Source of the DNA: Tetramitus jugosus
Lineage: Eukaryota; Heterolobosea; Eutetramitea; Acrasida; Vahlkampfiidae
NCBI GenBank assembly: GCA_937625935.1
Contig: OW569362.1
Location: 62,001 to 126,000, forward strand
Direction of reading: 5' to 3'
Length of the DNA stretch: 64,000 nucleotides
Positions 50,492-62,345 of this stretch are shown in pieces. The notes beneath the pieces are model-generated. The model had not been told where the DNA came from. It saw only the letters and a program-made list of their open reading frames with translations, and did no database searches. Position numbers and translations under genes: made by a program. How positions within the stretch are numbered: position 1 is the first letter of the stretch; every line of letters begins with the position of its first letter.

Positions 50492-51562
50492 TTAGTTCTT
50501 TTGCAGATTAATGGCCTGCAACTCCTGGTTCACTTGATCACCGGTTAGTGTTGGTGTATAGACACCATCCTTGTCCAACTCCTTCCACTCTGGCTTCAAT
50601 GGTTCCAACACAACATCACTTGCAATGTGAGAGAAGAGAGTGCTGCTGACTCTCCACAGTGGTCTACCAGCTTGCTTTTGTCTCTCCAATGCCTCCACTG
50701 TGGCCTCAGTAACAATCACTTCATGATAGCCAGCAGTGACATAACCACCAGTCAACCACTCCAATTGCTTACCAGCTTGAAGCAACAAACAACCATCAGG
50801 GACCTTGACTGGCACCTTGGTTCCATTTCTCAACCAAATGTACAATCCAGGGTATCTTGACTTACCGTGAATCGTAATAAAGTTCAAGTCATAATGGAAA
50901 CCAGCAAAAACAGTGCCAACCTTGTTGTGCTCACCAATTTGACTTCCAGTAGGAGCCAACAAGTGAGGTGCCTTGTTCATTCGGGAAGTGAAAGCATCTT
51001 GATCAATGCCAGCACCAAGGGCAATCATTTCAGCCACGGTGCGAACAGCTCCGAGCATCAAAGATCCCCACTTTTCCATAATGGTCTCCCACTGTGGAAA
51101 ACCCTCAGGAATCACATTCTTGTGATTCAACACTGGAAACTTGGTCTCCGCTGGGTCTGGTCTATCTCCGACAGGCCAGAAAAATCTCCACTTTGGATCG
51201 GCGCCATCGGGCTTTCTTGGTGCGTTTTCTCCGACTAATCCCAATCTTTCAATGGCGGAGGAGTTGTCTCTTGGCACTTCGGTGAACTCTGGTGTGGAAC
51301 CGACTTGGAAGGAGGCTTCTGGTCTGGCATCACGCTTCTTGACATCAAATGGCAAATTATAGTAATCTTCCATCATGTCAATAAACTCTGCATTGTCAGA
51401 GGAGTGAACACGAGGGTCCTTGATCACCAAACAACTCGTTTCATGGAAAATTTGCAAAACTTTGGCACAAGTGTCTCTTGCTTCTTGACTGTCTGGGTTA
51501 GTCATGAAGATGGAGAGGTCAATCACTGGTAGAGTATCAATGGTTACTGGTGGAGCGGACAT
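50492..51562 (-). CDS. 2-oxoglutarate/Fe(II)-dependent dioxygenase (IPNS-like fold)
   Basis: 356 aa with N-terminal LPVIDLSIFM typical of the isopenicillin-N-synthase/flavanone-hydroxylase-like group. The iron ligands are His223 and Asp225 (FHYDLNFIT) and His280 (AGYHEVI); 2-oxoglutarate would bind Arg304-x-Ser306 (WRVSS). Spacing is normal for the family. Start is the first ATG (GATGTCCGCTCC). Soluble, no targeting signal. Substrate unknown: the group includes oxidases of small metabolites. Conserved Trp/Pro segment KWRFFWPVGDRP suggests a specific subfamily that I cannot name. GC content and codon use look slightly higher than neighbours, consistent with strong expression. Confidence 0.88.
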   Translation of the reverse strand: MSAPPVTIDTLPVIDLSIFMTNPDSQEARDTCAKVLQIFHETSCLVIKDPRVHSSDNAEFIDMMEDYYNLPFDVKKRDARPEASFQVGSTPEFTEVPRDNSSAIERLGLVGENAPRKPDGADPKWRFFWPVGDRPDPAETKFPVLNHKNVIPEGFPQWETIMEKWGSLMLGAVRTVAEMIALGAGIDQDAFTSRMNKAPHLLAPTGSQIGEHNKVGTVFAGFHYDLNFITIHGKSRYPGLYIWLRNGTKVPVKVPDGCLLLQAGKQLEWLTGGYVTAGYHEVIVTEATVEALERQKQAGRPLWRVSSTLFSHIASDVVLEPLKPEWKELDKDGVYTPTLTGDQVNQELQAINLQKN

Positions 51563-52216
51563 GATGATTTTGTTCGGTTTGTTTGTTGTTGTTTGTTTGG
51601 CTGAGTTGTGTTTTATTGGGTGGAGAAAACGGGGTCGAACGAAGAACGGTATTCTTTCGATTGTGGTCTGAACAAATGGAAGCCGGAGTTTGGGGAGTCG
51701 TGTGTTGTTTTTTTCACACGGAGAAAGAAATGGTCGTCCGCATGACTAAAAGCAGTTGAGGGCTGAGCAGATTTTGATTGAGGAATTCAAGTGTATGATA
51801 AATACATGTATGGATTTGATTGGTTGTAAGAGTATTGCAGGTATTCACTCCTTAAGGAAGATAAATCTTCAGTGAGAACTGAAAGAAATTGTACTTGTGG
51901 TTCATCCTTCAGATCTGCAATAGGCTCCTTTATAATTTCAACTATAAGGAACCACATTCGAGATTTTTCTTAACCTGTCTATTATAGTCAATCGTTTCAT
52001 GTGGAACGCGGATGCCGAACAAGCCGGCACCACTGAGCATGAAGTCACCAGTGTGTCACTAAATAAATTGGGAACAGTATCTGATTGTCATTAGTGCATT
52101 GACTGAAGTAAGCTGCCGGTGTGAACTTAAGCCAAGCTTGTGAGCTGGAAGCTCCAATTCCCCTACATTTCGTGTCAAAGAAAAAAACACCCTCAAAAAA
52201 CACACAACAAACAAAA
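51563..52216. other. Long divergent intergenic region, no gene recognised
   Basis: 654 bp between the dioxygenase (minus) and the 1713-residue gene (plus). It includes several small palindromes (for example CCTTAAGG at about 51851) and GAAGATAAATCTTC, but no tRNA, no clear snoRNA boxes and no long frame. It may contain an unrecognised small RNA; I have no firm evidence. Confidence 0.4.
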
Positions 52217-52573
52217 ATGACGATCAACAACAATAGTAGCAGTGGTGTCCATCCTCACCATCACTATACAACACCAAGCAACCAACAATCATCATCCATG
52301 ATGTCTACTCCTCCCGTCAACTATGACATTTTCTCCTTGAATAAGCTTTTTTGTCTGAGCACAGGTGCTTATCAAGAAGCATCTTCACCAACCTCTCCCA
52401 CTTCTCCATCATCATCATCATCACTCTTGGAACCATCAGCTGCCTCCTCCTCAAATAACGTTGACAATTATCATCGCATCTCTCCTGCACCCTCCTCTTC
52501 CTCTTCTTCTCATTGGAGAAATCATAACAACAACAACAACAATAATCATTTGAATTTGCGTGGTGTGAAGCAA

Positions 52574-52605
<32 letters not shown>

Positions 52606-55600
52606 ACAACAACAATGGGAAGAAATTACAGATGCAAGGTTCTCTCTGAGCACAAATGATTCAGTGATTGATCAACCATCCTATCATTTATCACCCATGT
52701 CACAACAACAACAACAGTCCTCACAAGCATCACCTTCTCATCACAACAATCATCATCATCAGAACTCTTCATTGAAAAATAAAGCAGAGTTATCATGGGA
52801 CGATGAAGAAGTGGGAATGATGACAACAGCCAATAACAACAATAATAAGAATGCTAAAGTTGTGGATGACTTGTTTTTTTCAAGTGTCATGCCTTCCACA
52901 ACAACAACAACAACAACAACAGCAACCAACAATGCCTCTTCCTCACAAAACAATGAAACAAGTACTGCTAAAAAATCATCAAGTAATGAACAGCAGCAAC
53001 AGCAGTCAATCATGATGAACACGAATCAAGTGGTTCATCAGAGACATCACAGACACTTGGCTACACTGTCACCAAACAAGGTCAGTGCAGTGAATGATAG
53101 TGTAAAGCCTGTTTCGTTCAGACAGGTGATTAGTGATGGTCACAAGGGACTCTATCATGTGATTGCATGTCTGTGCTCGAATGATGTGATTCTACTGAGG
53201 TTTGTCGGTGTTGTCACCACGAGCAAGAATGTGGCTACACCAGCAGCAAGTTCAAGTGCCAACAACCATAGCAGTGGCAGTGTACAAGAGACTGATGAAG
53301 TGAGTGAGCGATCGGGACACAGTGTCAGCACATCGGATGATGATCCTACAGAAATGTTGGGTGTCGCTGACTTGTTGGATGATGAACCTGTGGCAGCACT
53401 CGGTGACAGAAGATTTAGAACAGTGACTGGAAAACATGGCAATGTGGATGACGAAGAAGATGCAACCAGTGTTCAGTTATGCAGTCCTATTGTTCGATGC
53501 GTTACATACTTTAAGGACTTCAATGTGAACATATCATGCATTACGCTGGGTCATCACGGCAAGTGGTTAACATGTGTGACTCATGATGGCGACGTGTTTA
53601 TTATTCCAGTGTGTAGACTATTGTTCCCGTACGTAGCAGATAACAGTTGGCCATTTAGAGAACCAACAACGAGTGCATCCGCTGGTAGTAGTGGTGTGGG
53701 CAGTATGGTGAATAGTTCTCAAAGAGGATTCGTCTCTCTCAAGGATTATACGACATTTGTGACCGAGTCTAACCGATCAGAGAAGAGTACAACAAACATT
53801 TTGAATCACGTGAAAGAATTGGAGTTAGTCATGACATCGAAACCAATTCATGCAAAGATGACAGCAAACTCATCGATTGCTAAAAACAGACGACTATACA
53901 ACATCAAGAAACATGGAAAATGCATGTGCAGCACTTGGTGGTTTTCTTTTGAACAAGCAAGTTATTTATTATTTGGAACCGATAAGGGATTTGTAATTAT
54001 TTTGAATATTCAATCACAGACAGAAGAGGGTGTGATACAGATATCAAACTCTCCAATCAAACGAATGAATTTGATTGTGGATCCACAGCATAAGTTTAAA
54101 TATTTATTGATCAGTTGCTCGAGAGGCAACTTTTTCAAGTTGGTGCTAGAGCAAGAGGATTATGATTTCCATACATACAAGAACATTTGTGAATACTATG
54201 GTAATGAGAATGCCATTCACACAATGACAAATGAGATGAAAAGAGACATGGAAGATTTTAAGCCAACAAAATTGGAGCGACTTTGCCAATCTTATCCTTG
54301 CCGTGTGAGAGTGTACGATGATTCCAAGAAGGGTCCAATGCTCACATGCTTCTCTAACTCAACTCATCAATTCTCTATCTTTGATCCAGAGTCACAAAGA
54401 TTCCCATTGTATGTTTATCAATTGAACAATGATTCTGCGCTTGTTCACTGCACAGACAAATTATTGTTTAGTGTTCAGAAACCAAAGGTTGAAGTATCAA
54501 AATCGAATGAACAACCAGAAAAGCTGTGGGTGTCATCCCGAATGTTGTTAATGTCCGGAAATGCTAGTGGTATTGATGAGTGGTCCTATTCACACAACGG
54601 AGTAAGATCAAGCAGAAATGCGGCAGTGTTCCAAGAGTTTGTCCTCCCCAATGATCAAGTCATTCTAGGATTTCTTCCTGGATTTGGATATCGCTCAAAG
54701 GGAAATCATGTGTTGGATGATTCTGAAGTTGCTGACGAAGACGAGCCAAATGAAGAGGAAGGGGTGTATGTGTACACTCAGAACGCAATTTATGAACTCA
54801 AAGAAAAGAATTCTCCAAAGGATATTTTCAAACATATTTTGGTCAATTCGAATGGCATTGGGAGAAATCACGCCTTTTCTGCAGATCAATTTGGAAAAAC
54901 ATTTGGTTTGGACTTGTTCAATCTGTATGAGAGAGCAGCTGATGAAGCATATCAAACAGGAAACTACAAGTTAGCATTTAATTTGTACTCATTGTCCAAT
55001 GTGAGTGAATCGAAGTTAGTGTCGCGATTGATGCAATCTCATCGAATCAATTCAGTTTTAGATTACTTGTCTGCTACTCTGAGTAGTCCCGACACTCTAT
55101 CAATGAAAAAGCGCTCAGAGTTGTCTGATATGTTGCTTCTCAGCTTCATGTTTCGAATTACAACAAGCTATGTGCCATCTGAGCAAGCATCTCGAACGAA
55201 GCAGACAGAGCAATATCAAGAAAATAATTCTGAGAGTGCATCAGAGGAGGAGGAATCATCTCAAATTTTGCTCGTTACGAAAACAGATGAGAATCGAGAC
55301 GATGATCCGTTCCATACCTGGAATTTGGGTCATCAGAAGAACTTGAGCAACGATCCAAACATTGACGTTGCATTATGGAGACGTTTTAGACATTTCCTAC
55401 ATTCCAATCAAGACTATAACCCTACGTTAGCTTTGACTCATCTGATTGCACGTGGTTTTATTGGACTCAGCTTGGAAGTTGCCCACAAGAGCAAGCTTAT
55501 GGCAAAATGTTTGCAATTATTGGTCCGAAAGGGATATATTATTCTTCAAGAACAATATCTCGATTTTCTTTATGAATTCGATTACTCATCTATCGTGTTT

Positions 55601-57358
55601 ACCACGGGTGATGGTATTCTACTCAAATCATGTAGCCCATCATTGTATGCCAAGTTTATTATGAGTTATCTCCAATATCTGAAGAGACAAAAAGAGGATC
55701 ACTCAAAGAAGCGTAGAGATTTAAATGAGCGCTCAGATGATTTCGGATCGCCCTACTTTGGATACACAGAAAAGAAGAATACGTACAGATGCACATTCTT
55801 TGAGGATGATATCCACAGAAAGATACACTTACAACTACCATCAACACTATTTTCTCTCATTCCGTACATCAGGGATGAACAAATACTGGTACAAATTGCC
55901 GAATTTTTCAATCCTGAACAAACAACGTTCTCTCATCAGAGTTCCCAACCAAAACGAGTGAGTGAGAAGGTGGACAAGAAAAATTTGTTCTTCTCAGACA
56001 CATTAGCGTTACTGGAACAGAAACAACCAGTCAAAAAGGTGGAAAAGCCAGAAAAGAGCGTTGATGTAGATGTACCCGGTTCATTTGACAAGGATTATCA
56101 TTTTCCATATATACACAAGCAACAACACATTGAATTATATTTGTTGACGCTGCTGTGTCTCTGTTTCTTGAAGAAGCAACGAGCCTCCATGCTTATGAGT
56201 ACGACCCATGCAACAAATCCTGTAGAAACGCAGGATCAGAATCAAAAGAAGCAACCTTTCGCTCGAAACTCATTCCTCACTTCAGCACAGGAGAAGCTGG
56301 AAGAAGCTTTACGAACATTCACAGAGCATTACAGAAAACAATTTATCCTCCGCAAGTGTCTACAATATCAGAATAAGTCTGGAGTAACGGTTATTTATGA
56401 GACGAGCAGTATGTGGATGGAGGCTCTATGCTGCAAGTTGAGTCAGATAAAAGACACGTACTCCACATTTATTACCCATTATACGGATAATAATCAACGA
56501 GTTGAATTTACTGAGAGAATTGCTAGAAATATACTCTCTATTTTTGAGAAATATGTAATTCGATCAATGCCAGAAGAACAAACTACCCGCACATCCAATG
56601 AAGAGATGAAGGACAATGTACAATCTCAGATGATTCTAAAAATCTTCTTATTCTGGCATGACATGGATCTTCCACTGACTCTGATTGAAGAATACTGCTT
56701 GAAGCATCTCCATGTTATTGGAGACAGTCTCTCATACATTTTAATGCAGTATGAGGGAGACGAAACGAACAGACCATTCCACTTACCCTTCTCTCACAAA
56801 TTCTACCTAAAGATTACTCAAACATTCGTCAAATCAATCAAGAAGCATCACAGTGAAGAGAATGTGAGTAATCACAACCTCCAGCTCCAAATTCTGCGAA
56901 ATATGGAGAAGGATATTCAAGCTCGAGTCAACGTGACTTCATTGGTTTCCTCATTGATGAGCAAGATGATCATATTCTCATGTTCTCACAAGTATCCATA
57001 CAAGACATTTTACGGAAACTTACTGACAGAATTTAAGTCGAGAATGCAACCATTTATTTTGGAGGAGAAAACAAACGAGCCTACTCAGCCAAGTCACTCC
57101 GTCGCTACGCACAATACTGTAGACATTGAAAAGTATTTGACAGAGAAACTGAGAAGTGGTGATTCAGATGATGTTCATAGATTTATTTGTACTGTGGCGA
57201 TGAAGTTAGTTTTGGCTGATTACCAACTTGCATCTGAGCTGACAGACGTTAAGGAAACATCCAAACAGGTTCTTCTGAATCAATCATGTCCAATATGTGT
57301 GTTTAACACATTCTGTAAGTATAGCAGAACTGGTACCAATCAATTCTGGTCCACCTGA
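52217..57358 (+). CDS. Very large protein, probable beta-propeller plus alpha-solenoid
   Basis: 1713 aa from the ATG at 52217 (ACAAAAATGACG); the open frame extends to 52121 but without protein character. Residues 1-300 are low complexity with Ser, Asn, His and poly-Gln (an 18-residue Gln run). Residues about 310-730 look like propeller blades (ISCITLGHHGKWLTCVTHDG, YLLFGTDKGFVIILNI, YLLISCSRGNFFKLVL). From about 920 onward helical repeats begin (AYQTGNYKLAFNLYSLSNV). Near the C-terminus CPICVFNTFC could bind a metal. This layout resembles membrane-coat or tethering subunits, but I cannot name a family. AATAAA follows the stop at about 57366. Confidence 0.75.
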
Positions 57359-57388
57359 TCTCACGAATAAATGTGATTCGCCATCTAT

Positions 57389-59215
57389 TTATTCCTTATC
57401 CTTTGTTTTTCCAAGCCATGGCCGCAGTATCCCAAAACCACCAGACCTTCGTTTCACTTGAGCGGGAGGATCCAAACTAATAGATGTCACAGGTTTCGGG
57501 GCGGTTTTCTCCTCTTGAATGCTTTGAGAAACATTACCCAGGTTGAAGAACATGTAATAAGCGACACTGGGTCGTTGCTTCAGTTCATCAAAGTCAAGCC
57601 TAACTTTGATACAGAAACTGATTTTTCCATGGGAATTCAAAGGGGTGACCCGCATTCTTGTTGTTAAAGTGTTTTGGCTCTGACCTAGAAGCCATTCATT
57701 TGTCTCGAACTCTTTTGAAGTTCTCTCTGACGATGGGAGAAGTTCAGAATTAAAATCTTTCTGAGTAAGTTCACTGACTCTCATTGGTTGGTCACTACAC
57801 TCAACAATAGCAGTGGTATCGATCGTACTAGCTTGAGACAACATAACTGTGATGACTACACTCTGAGGATTTCTCAATAGCAGAAATATATTACTTGGTT
57901 GATTATGTGTGAACACTGGCCAGTTAATGATGGATGCACTCGGAATGTATTGTGTTGCATTAGTATCTAGATCGAATCCGCTCTTCGATCTTTTTACAAT
58001 CAACTGCTCGTTTGATCTCCTGAAGATTTTTGTACAGAGCAGTTTCCGGTTCGGCCATTGATAACACGCAATAAGGTTGGGTGCACCCAACGATGGATTT
58101 TCTAGTCGTTGATGGAAAGAGCATTGCTCGGTATACTGAAAATCCGATGACATGAATGCCTGAAGGGACTGCTCTTCCTGTCCCATGATCTGGTTGAGAG
58201 ATGCGGTACTAGAAGGACTTTTAGATATCTTTGTATGATTGAGAGTCTCTCCAAGTTTATCCTCTCCTCTTTTGTGACTCCAATCGCTTCTTCTTTTCAT
58301 TGGCTCTCTTGATGATTTTTGGGAACTCTCTATTTCTCGCTGCAAGAGTTTGATTCTATCTCGTCGATTTAGTAAGAGACCGGCAACCTCGTTTTTCAAT
58401 CTCGATTCGTACTCTCTGATTTGTTGAAGGAGCCCACTCGATTTTGGATCTCTCAAACGAATGATAAGAGAATTCCACCTGCAAAACAAACAATTGAAGT
58501 AGAAATATCCTTCATCATCTCGCAAAAAATTCAACTTTGAAGAACACATTGGACACTCACAACAGAAGGAGCATCGTCCTGATTGAGCTATTGCTTCCTT
58601 TTCCGTAACTTCTTGAAGACATTGAATGCAACGATACATTCGGACTTCTTCACCTAAACTGGAATCCCTTACAAAGGTACAAGAATTTGGTTCGAAATAG
58701 AGTTTGTTCAGCGGCATCTTTGAACTCACATCGCATCCATACAGAATTGCCACATTATTCATCTGGCTTCGTTCTCCTTTAAATAGTGTCTTTTGTGGGG
58801 AAATGAAGATCACACCACCGTTTAATGAAGCGTTCTTAGAGGTCGCATCTTCAGCCCTTGTACGGAAGTATGCTTTGATCATGATTCTTTTAACAGGTAC
58901 TTGCTGGGCTAGAAAACGGTCGGTAAGGTTACTCAAACTTTCAGAGAGTCGATGAATGACTTCAAAACACTCAGTAACATTCTCCTTGTAAAACAGATTC
59001 GGAACCAAGATAATTTCGATGGTCACACTCGTTCGGGGATAAAGCAATCCTACCTGGGGAGAAATAGTGAAGTACTTTTGCTTTGGATTCTTGAAGGAAA
59101 AACTGGCAAATTCAGATGGACTGTTATTGAACAGAACTAAGGAATGGTGAGTTTTGTACAACTCAGGGTGAGGAAATGAGAGTTCTTTTGGTTCATAGTC
59201 GATAGTTGAATTCAT
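57389..59215 (-). CDS. DCTN4: Dynactin subunit 4 (p62) with an N-terminal MSP domain
   Basis: One continuous 608-residue frame. Residues about 8-130 look like an MSP (VAP-type) immunoglobulin fold: KELSFPHPELYKTHHSLVLF, YFTISPQVGLLYPRTSVTIE. Residues about 195-255 are the p62 zinc region: CIQCLQE, CSFCCECPMCSSKLN and FNCLFCRWNS. A coiled segment follows, then the DCTN4 C-terminal body (SLQAFMSSDFQYTEQC, NRKLLCTKIFRRSNEQLIVK, KISFCIKVRLDFDELKQRPS). Dynactin p62 sits at the pointed end of the Arp1 filament and helps dynein cargo binding. Animal and fungal p62 lack an MSP domain, so this is an unusual architecture. Divergent from the coiled-coil gene at 59345. Confidence 0.85.
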   Translation of the reverse strand: MNSTIDYEPKELSFPHPELYKTHHSLVLFNNSPSEFASFSFKNPKQKYFTISPQVGLLYPRTSVTIEIILVPNLFYKENVTECFEVIHRLSESLSNLTDRFLAQQVPVKRIMIKAYFRTRAEDATSKNASLNGGVIFISPQKTLFKGERSQMNNVAILYGCDVSSKMPLNKLYFEPNSCTFVRDSSLGEEVRMYRCIQCLQEVTEKEAIAQSGRCSFCCECPMCSSKLNFLRDDEGYFYFNCLFCRWNSLIIRLRDPKSSGLLQQIREYESRLKNEVAGLLLNRRDRIKLLQREIESSQKSSREPMKRRSDWSHKRGEDKLGETLNHTKISKSPSSTASLNQIMGQEEQSLQAFMSSDFQYTEQCSFHQRLENPSLGAPNLIACYQWPNRKLLCTKIFRRSNEQLIVKRSKSGFDLDTNATQYIPSASIINWPVFTHNQPSNIFLLLRNPQSVVITVMLSQASTIDTTAIVECSDQPMRVSELTQKDFNSELLPSSERTSKEFETNEWLLGQSQNTLTTRMRVTPLNSHGKISFCIKVRLDFDELKQRPSVAYYMFFNLGNVSQSIQEEKTAPKPVTSISLDPPAQVKRRSGGFGILRPWLGKTKDKE

Positions 59216-59344
59216 AGTTGCTAAAGAGTGTACTCTTCAATACGAAAATTGTGTTCGTGTGCACAGTAGACTTCATTATCTTTTCTCCGCTCAGTTCGAG
59301 CGTTATTGTAAATCAGATGGAGGTCTCTCGTGAACCACTGAAAA

Positions 59345-60398
59345 ATGAGTGAAAAAAGGAACGAGACGGATCTGTTAGGGAAGAATAGTGTTGTTCTCAC
59401 AAAAGTGATCGACGACAAAACTGTCGACGAGACGGAGCTCTCGTTTGAGGAGTCTCTTCAGGATGACGCTTGCATTAGACTCTATCATAAAGGAAAGAAC
59501 TTTTTGAAAATGAAGAATGCGAGAATGGAGCAAGAAAGAAAAAGGAAAGAAGAAGAGTTGTGTAAGAATCTAAGTTTTAAGCCCGAGATCTCCAAGCGAG
59601 CTCAAAAACTTCACATGAACAGGGAAGATCACTATAAGTATAACAATGATTGGGTATGTCATTGACTCAACCTTGGTTCTTCTTGGATTATTTCTAACAA
59701 ACCCTTATAGAAACTTCGGATAGAGCAGGACTTGGAAAAGAAGAGACAGATAAAGAAGTTAGAGGAAGAAGAGAGCTCTAAGATAAAACCAGTCATCATG
59801 TCGAAGCGGACACAGAGTATCATTAAGAAACAACAAAAGAATAACCTATACAACGGCCCAATATCAGGTTGGGAGAAACGCGTTGGTAAGTTTTCCTTGA
59901 TAGTTGTCACATACATTGTCTTCATACTGATCGTATATTTTAGACCAGTACCGAGCTTCAAAGAGCGAACACGACGATGGGAGAGAAAAAACACCGAAAT
60001 CTGACAAGGTGAATCGAAAGGGGCGAGAAAATGCCTTTGAGAGATTGTACAACTTGGCTCAGATCAAGAGGGAAAACAGTCTCGACCAGGAGAATGCAAC
60101 CCAGGAATACTGCACACCTAAGGCAAAACGTTCTGTCCCATCAAAAAAGAGGAGTGAATCAAAAGAGTGGAACCGAAGAGATTCAAGGGACTATTGTATT
60201 GATAGAGATTATACACCAAGATCAACAGAACGATTGAAAAATCACTCTAACGACGAGATATTCTTCTCCCCAACACATTCAAGCTCCCCCTCTCGCTATT
60301 CGAGGTCATTCTACGAGAATGATGACATTGATGTCATCGAGAACGATGTCACGAGCGCTTTGGATGACTGGTCTCGATTGGAGAGCTTACTTCGCTAA
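59345..60398 (+). CDS. Charged coiled-coil protein, three exons
   Basis: Exons 59345-59653, 59711-59885 and 59944-60398 (312 aa). Introns of 57 and 58 nt have GTATGT and GTAAGT donors, TATAG and TTTAG acceptors, and the phases fit. Exon 1 contains NLSFKPEISKRAQKLHMN, an F-K-P-x-I motif seen in many protist cytoskeletal and flagellar coiled coils. Exon 2 is Lys/Glu-rich; exon 3 continues with ENAFERLYNLAQIKREN and a Ser/Arg/Asp tail. A cytoskeletal role is inferred only. It shares a 130-bp divergent promoter with the MSP-DCTN4 gene. Confidence 0.7.
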
Positions 60399-60522
60399 CT
60401 GTAAAAGAAGAAATCGATGTCGCCTGCTCGAATACAATCAACCAGTTCTTTTTTTGGGATAGGACAACTAAAAAAATATTTCTTCCATCCGAAACCCACC
60501 TCACACAAACAAACAAGAAAGA

Positions 60523-61755
60523 ATGTCTGTAGAATACAAGGAACTTCCATTTTATGCATGGCAATCCAATGTCGTTCTTGGGATACAAAAGATGCAATCG
60601 CCGTTCCTCAATGTGCTATTTGACGTTGTGGAAATGGGAACAAAAGGACCACTGTACCCAATGTTCATTTTTGGAACGATGATTATGTTTGATTTTTTAT
60701 TGGGATATCAAATGGCTGTACTGTTGGCATTCAATGTGATTGTGAGTCTCAACTTGAAGTATTGGATAAGAGGAGGAAGGCCATTCTGGACAAATAGAGA
60801 TGTGGTGGCCAGGGAATGTCATGTTCAAACTTTTGGTTTTCCATCGGGACATGTTCAGGCGCCCACTGTACTCATGCTCTTCTTCTGGTTGTATTTGCGG
60901 AAGTATCAGTTGAAAAACAAACCAAGAGTCAAAAGAATTCTTTTGTGGACGTTAGGCATTGGTTTCTTTGGGTTTTTGTTTCTGGCAGGATTCTCTAGAC
61001 TCTACGTAGGTGTTCACTTCATTCATGACTTGGCGGCTGGCTACTTCTTTGGAGTTCTCATTGTTGCCTTTCATATCTTAGCTCTAGTGCCTCTTGTTGT
61101 TCGCCCGTTGGCCCGATATGTTGTCAATGGAAAATTGACTCAATTCTTCCATGTGATGTTGATTGCACTACTCGCTTCATTTTCAATCTCTACTATGTGT
61201 ATATTGAGTACAACTCTACCGCTGCGGTTGTTGAACTTTCCAGACCAAAACTGGAAGATTATATCCAATTCCAAATGCAGTGAACCGATTAGTGCATTCT
61301 CTGGTTATCAGGATCAATATTTTCTATTACTCGGTTTCCTCTATGGTACATGCTTTGGCATCATTTATTGTTTGAAGTACAAGCCATTTGTCTCGCATAC
61401 TCAGAGTTTGATCAGAAGAGTACTCCGACTCTTGTTTCTGGGAGTTATCATGCTTCCATGTGTTGGAGTTTACCTCATAGAATCAATGATTCTTAAGAAG
61501 AAGATGAACCTTGCTTCCGAAGTGTGGTCATTTGTTGACATGTTTCTGGGTCTCTTGGGAGGTTTGTACTTTATCTTAGTGGGGTTCCCTCTGCTCGAGA
61601 GATTGAATCTCATGGAAGTGGATCGAGAAGTGTGGAATGAAGCAATGGTATCCAGAATTAAATGGTTCAGCCAAGGCCGAAGAGGATTAGAAGAGGAAGA
61701 ACAACCGATAAGTACTAAGCCTGTTGCCTCGTATGACAATGTTAGTGTTGCATAA
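60523..61755 (+). CDS. PAP2-family lipid phosphatase (sphingosine-phosphate phosphatase type)
   Basis: 410 aa integral membrane protein with about nine to ten helices. The three PAP2 signature blocks are complete: KYWIRGGRP (Lys79, Arg86), PSGH (107-110) and SRLYVGVHFIHD (Ser158, Arg159, His165, Asp169), including the catalytic His pair. Family members remove phosphate from lipid phosphates such as sphingosine-1-phosphate or phosphatidate at ER or vesicle membranes. The N-terminus FYAWQSNVVLGIQKMQ and length fit the long-chain-base phosphate phosphatase group better than LPP enzymes, though that choice is not firm. The C-terminal tail is cytosolic and acidic. Start is the first ATG after an A-rich leader. 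Confidence 0.92.
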   Translation: MSVEYKELPFYAWQSNVVLGIQKMQSPFLNVLFDVVEMGTKGPLYPMFIFGTMIMFDFLLGYQMAVLLAFNVIVSLNLKYWIRGGRPFWTNRDVVARECHVQTFGFPSGHVQAPTVLMLFFWLYLRKYQLKNKPRVKRILLWTLGIGFFGFLFLAGFSRLYVGVHFIHDLAAGYFFGVLIVAFHILALVPLVVRPLARYVVNGKLTQFFHVMLIALLASFSISTMCILSTTLPLRLLNFPDQNWKIISNSKCSEPISAFSGYQDQYFLLLGFLYGTCFGIIYCLKYKPFVSHTQSLIRRVLRLLFLGVIMLPCVGVYLIESMILKKKMNLASEVWSFVDMFLGLLGGLYFILVGFPLLERLNLMEVDREVWNEAMVSRIKWFSQGRRGLEEEEQPISTKPVASYDNVSVA

Positions 61756-62017
61756 TCTGATTGCGATGACTCATGTTCTCAAGATGAATATCGAGAATGG
61801 ATTGGTGGTGATCGACCTGAATCTCTCTGATCTGTCAACTTCCAAGAAAGGTTAACATGTCCCATCAATCTGAACAGGAGTGGTCCTGAAATATGTGGTA
61901 AACGTGTTGTATAATTAGCTGATGTGTGATAAACCAGTTGGAACGAACTTTACCACGCGCCACAAACCCAAGCAATCAAAGCAACCACGTGACTAGATCT
62001 AGATCCTTAAAATCTCA

Positions 62018-62266
62018 ATGAAACGTTTCCTAAAGGTTGAATGGTTAAGAGCACCATCTGTCTCCAGAAAAAGGAAAGTGCATGTCCCCATCTTTCCAAA
62101 GGATCCTCTTCTTACTCGTAATCCCAGATCCCTCAAATCACCCAGACATTTTAATTTGCCAAAGAGATATGAAACCGAGGAGAGAATCTCCATGAATGAT
62201 CAACGAGAAGAGTACTTTGACTACGTACAAGATTCATATGACGATATTTCCAAGTCATCCATCTAA
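62018..62266 (+). CDS. Small open frame, possibly a gene
   Basis: 82 codons beginning MKRFLKVEWLRAPSVSRKRK, basic in the first two-thirds with an acidic end (REEYFDYVQDSYDD). An N-terminal mitochondrial-type signal is conceivable. It converges with the solute-binding-type gene 80 bp away. No homology recognised, so it may be a chance frame. The 262 bp to its left, after the PAP2 gene, show nothing. Confidence 0.35.
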   Translation: MKRFLKVEWLRAPSVSRKRKVHVPIFPKDPLLTRNPRSLKSPRHFNLPKRYETEERISMNDQREEYFDYVQDSYDDISKSSI

Positions 62267-62345
62267 AACACCTTACACATCTAACCTTATGTCTAGAATA
62301 AAATTTATCATCGCAGCAACAGTCTGCTATTCTTCATACACACAT

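Noticed and set aside
52217-57358. Assignment to a specific BLOC-2/HPS-type subunit
   Set aside because: General layout is similar but no conserved motif could be matched by eye.
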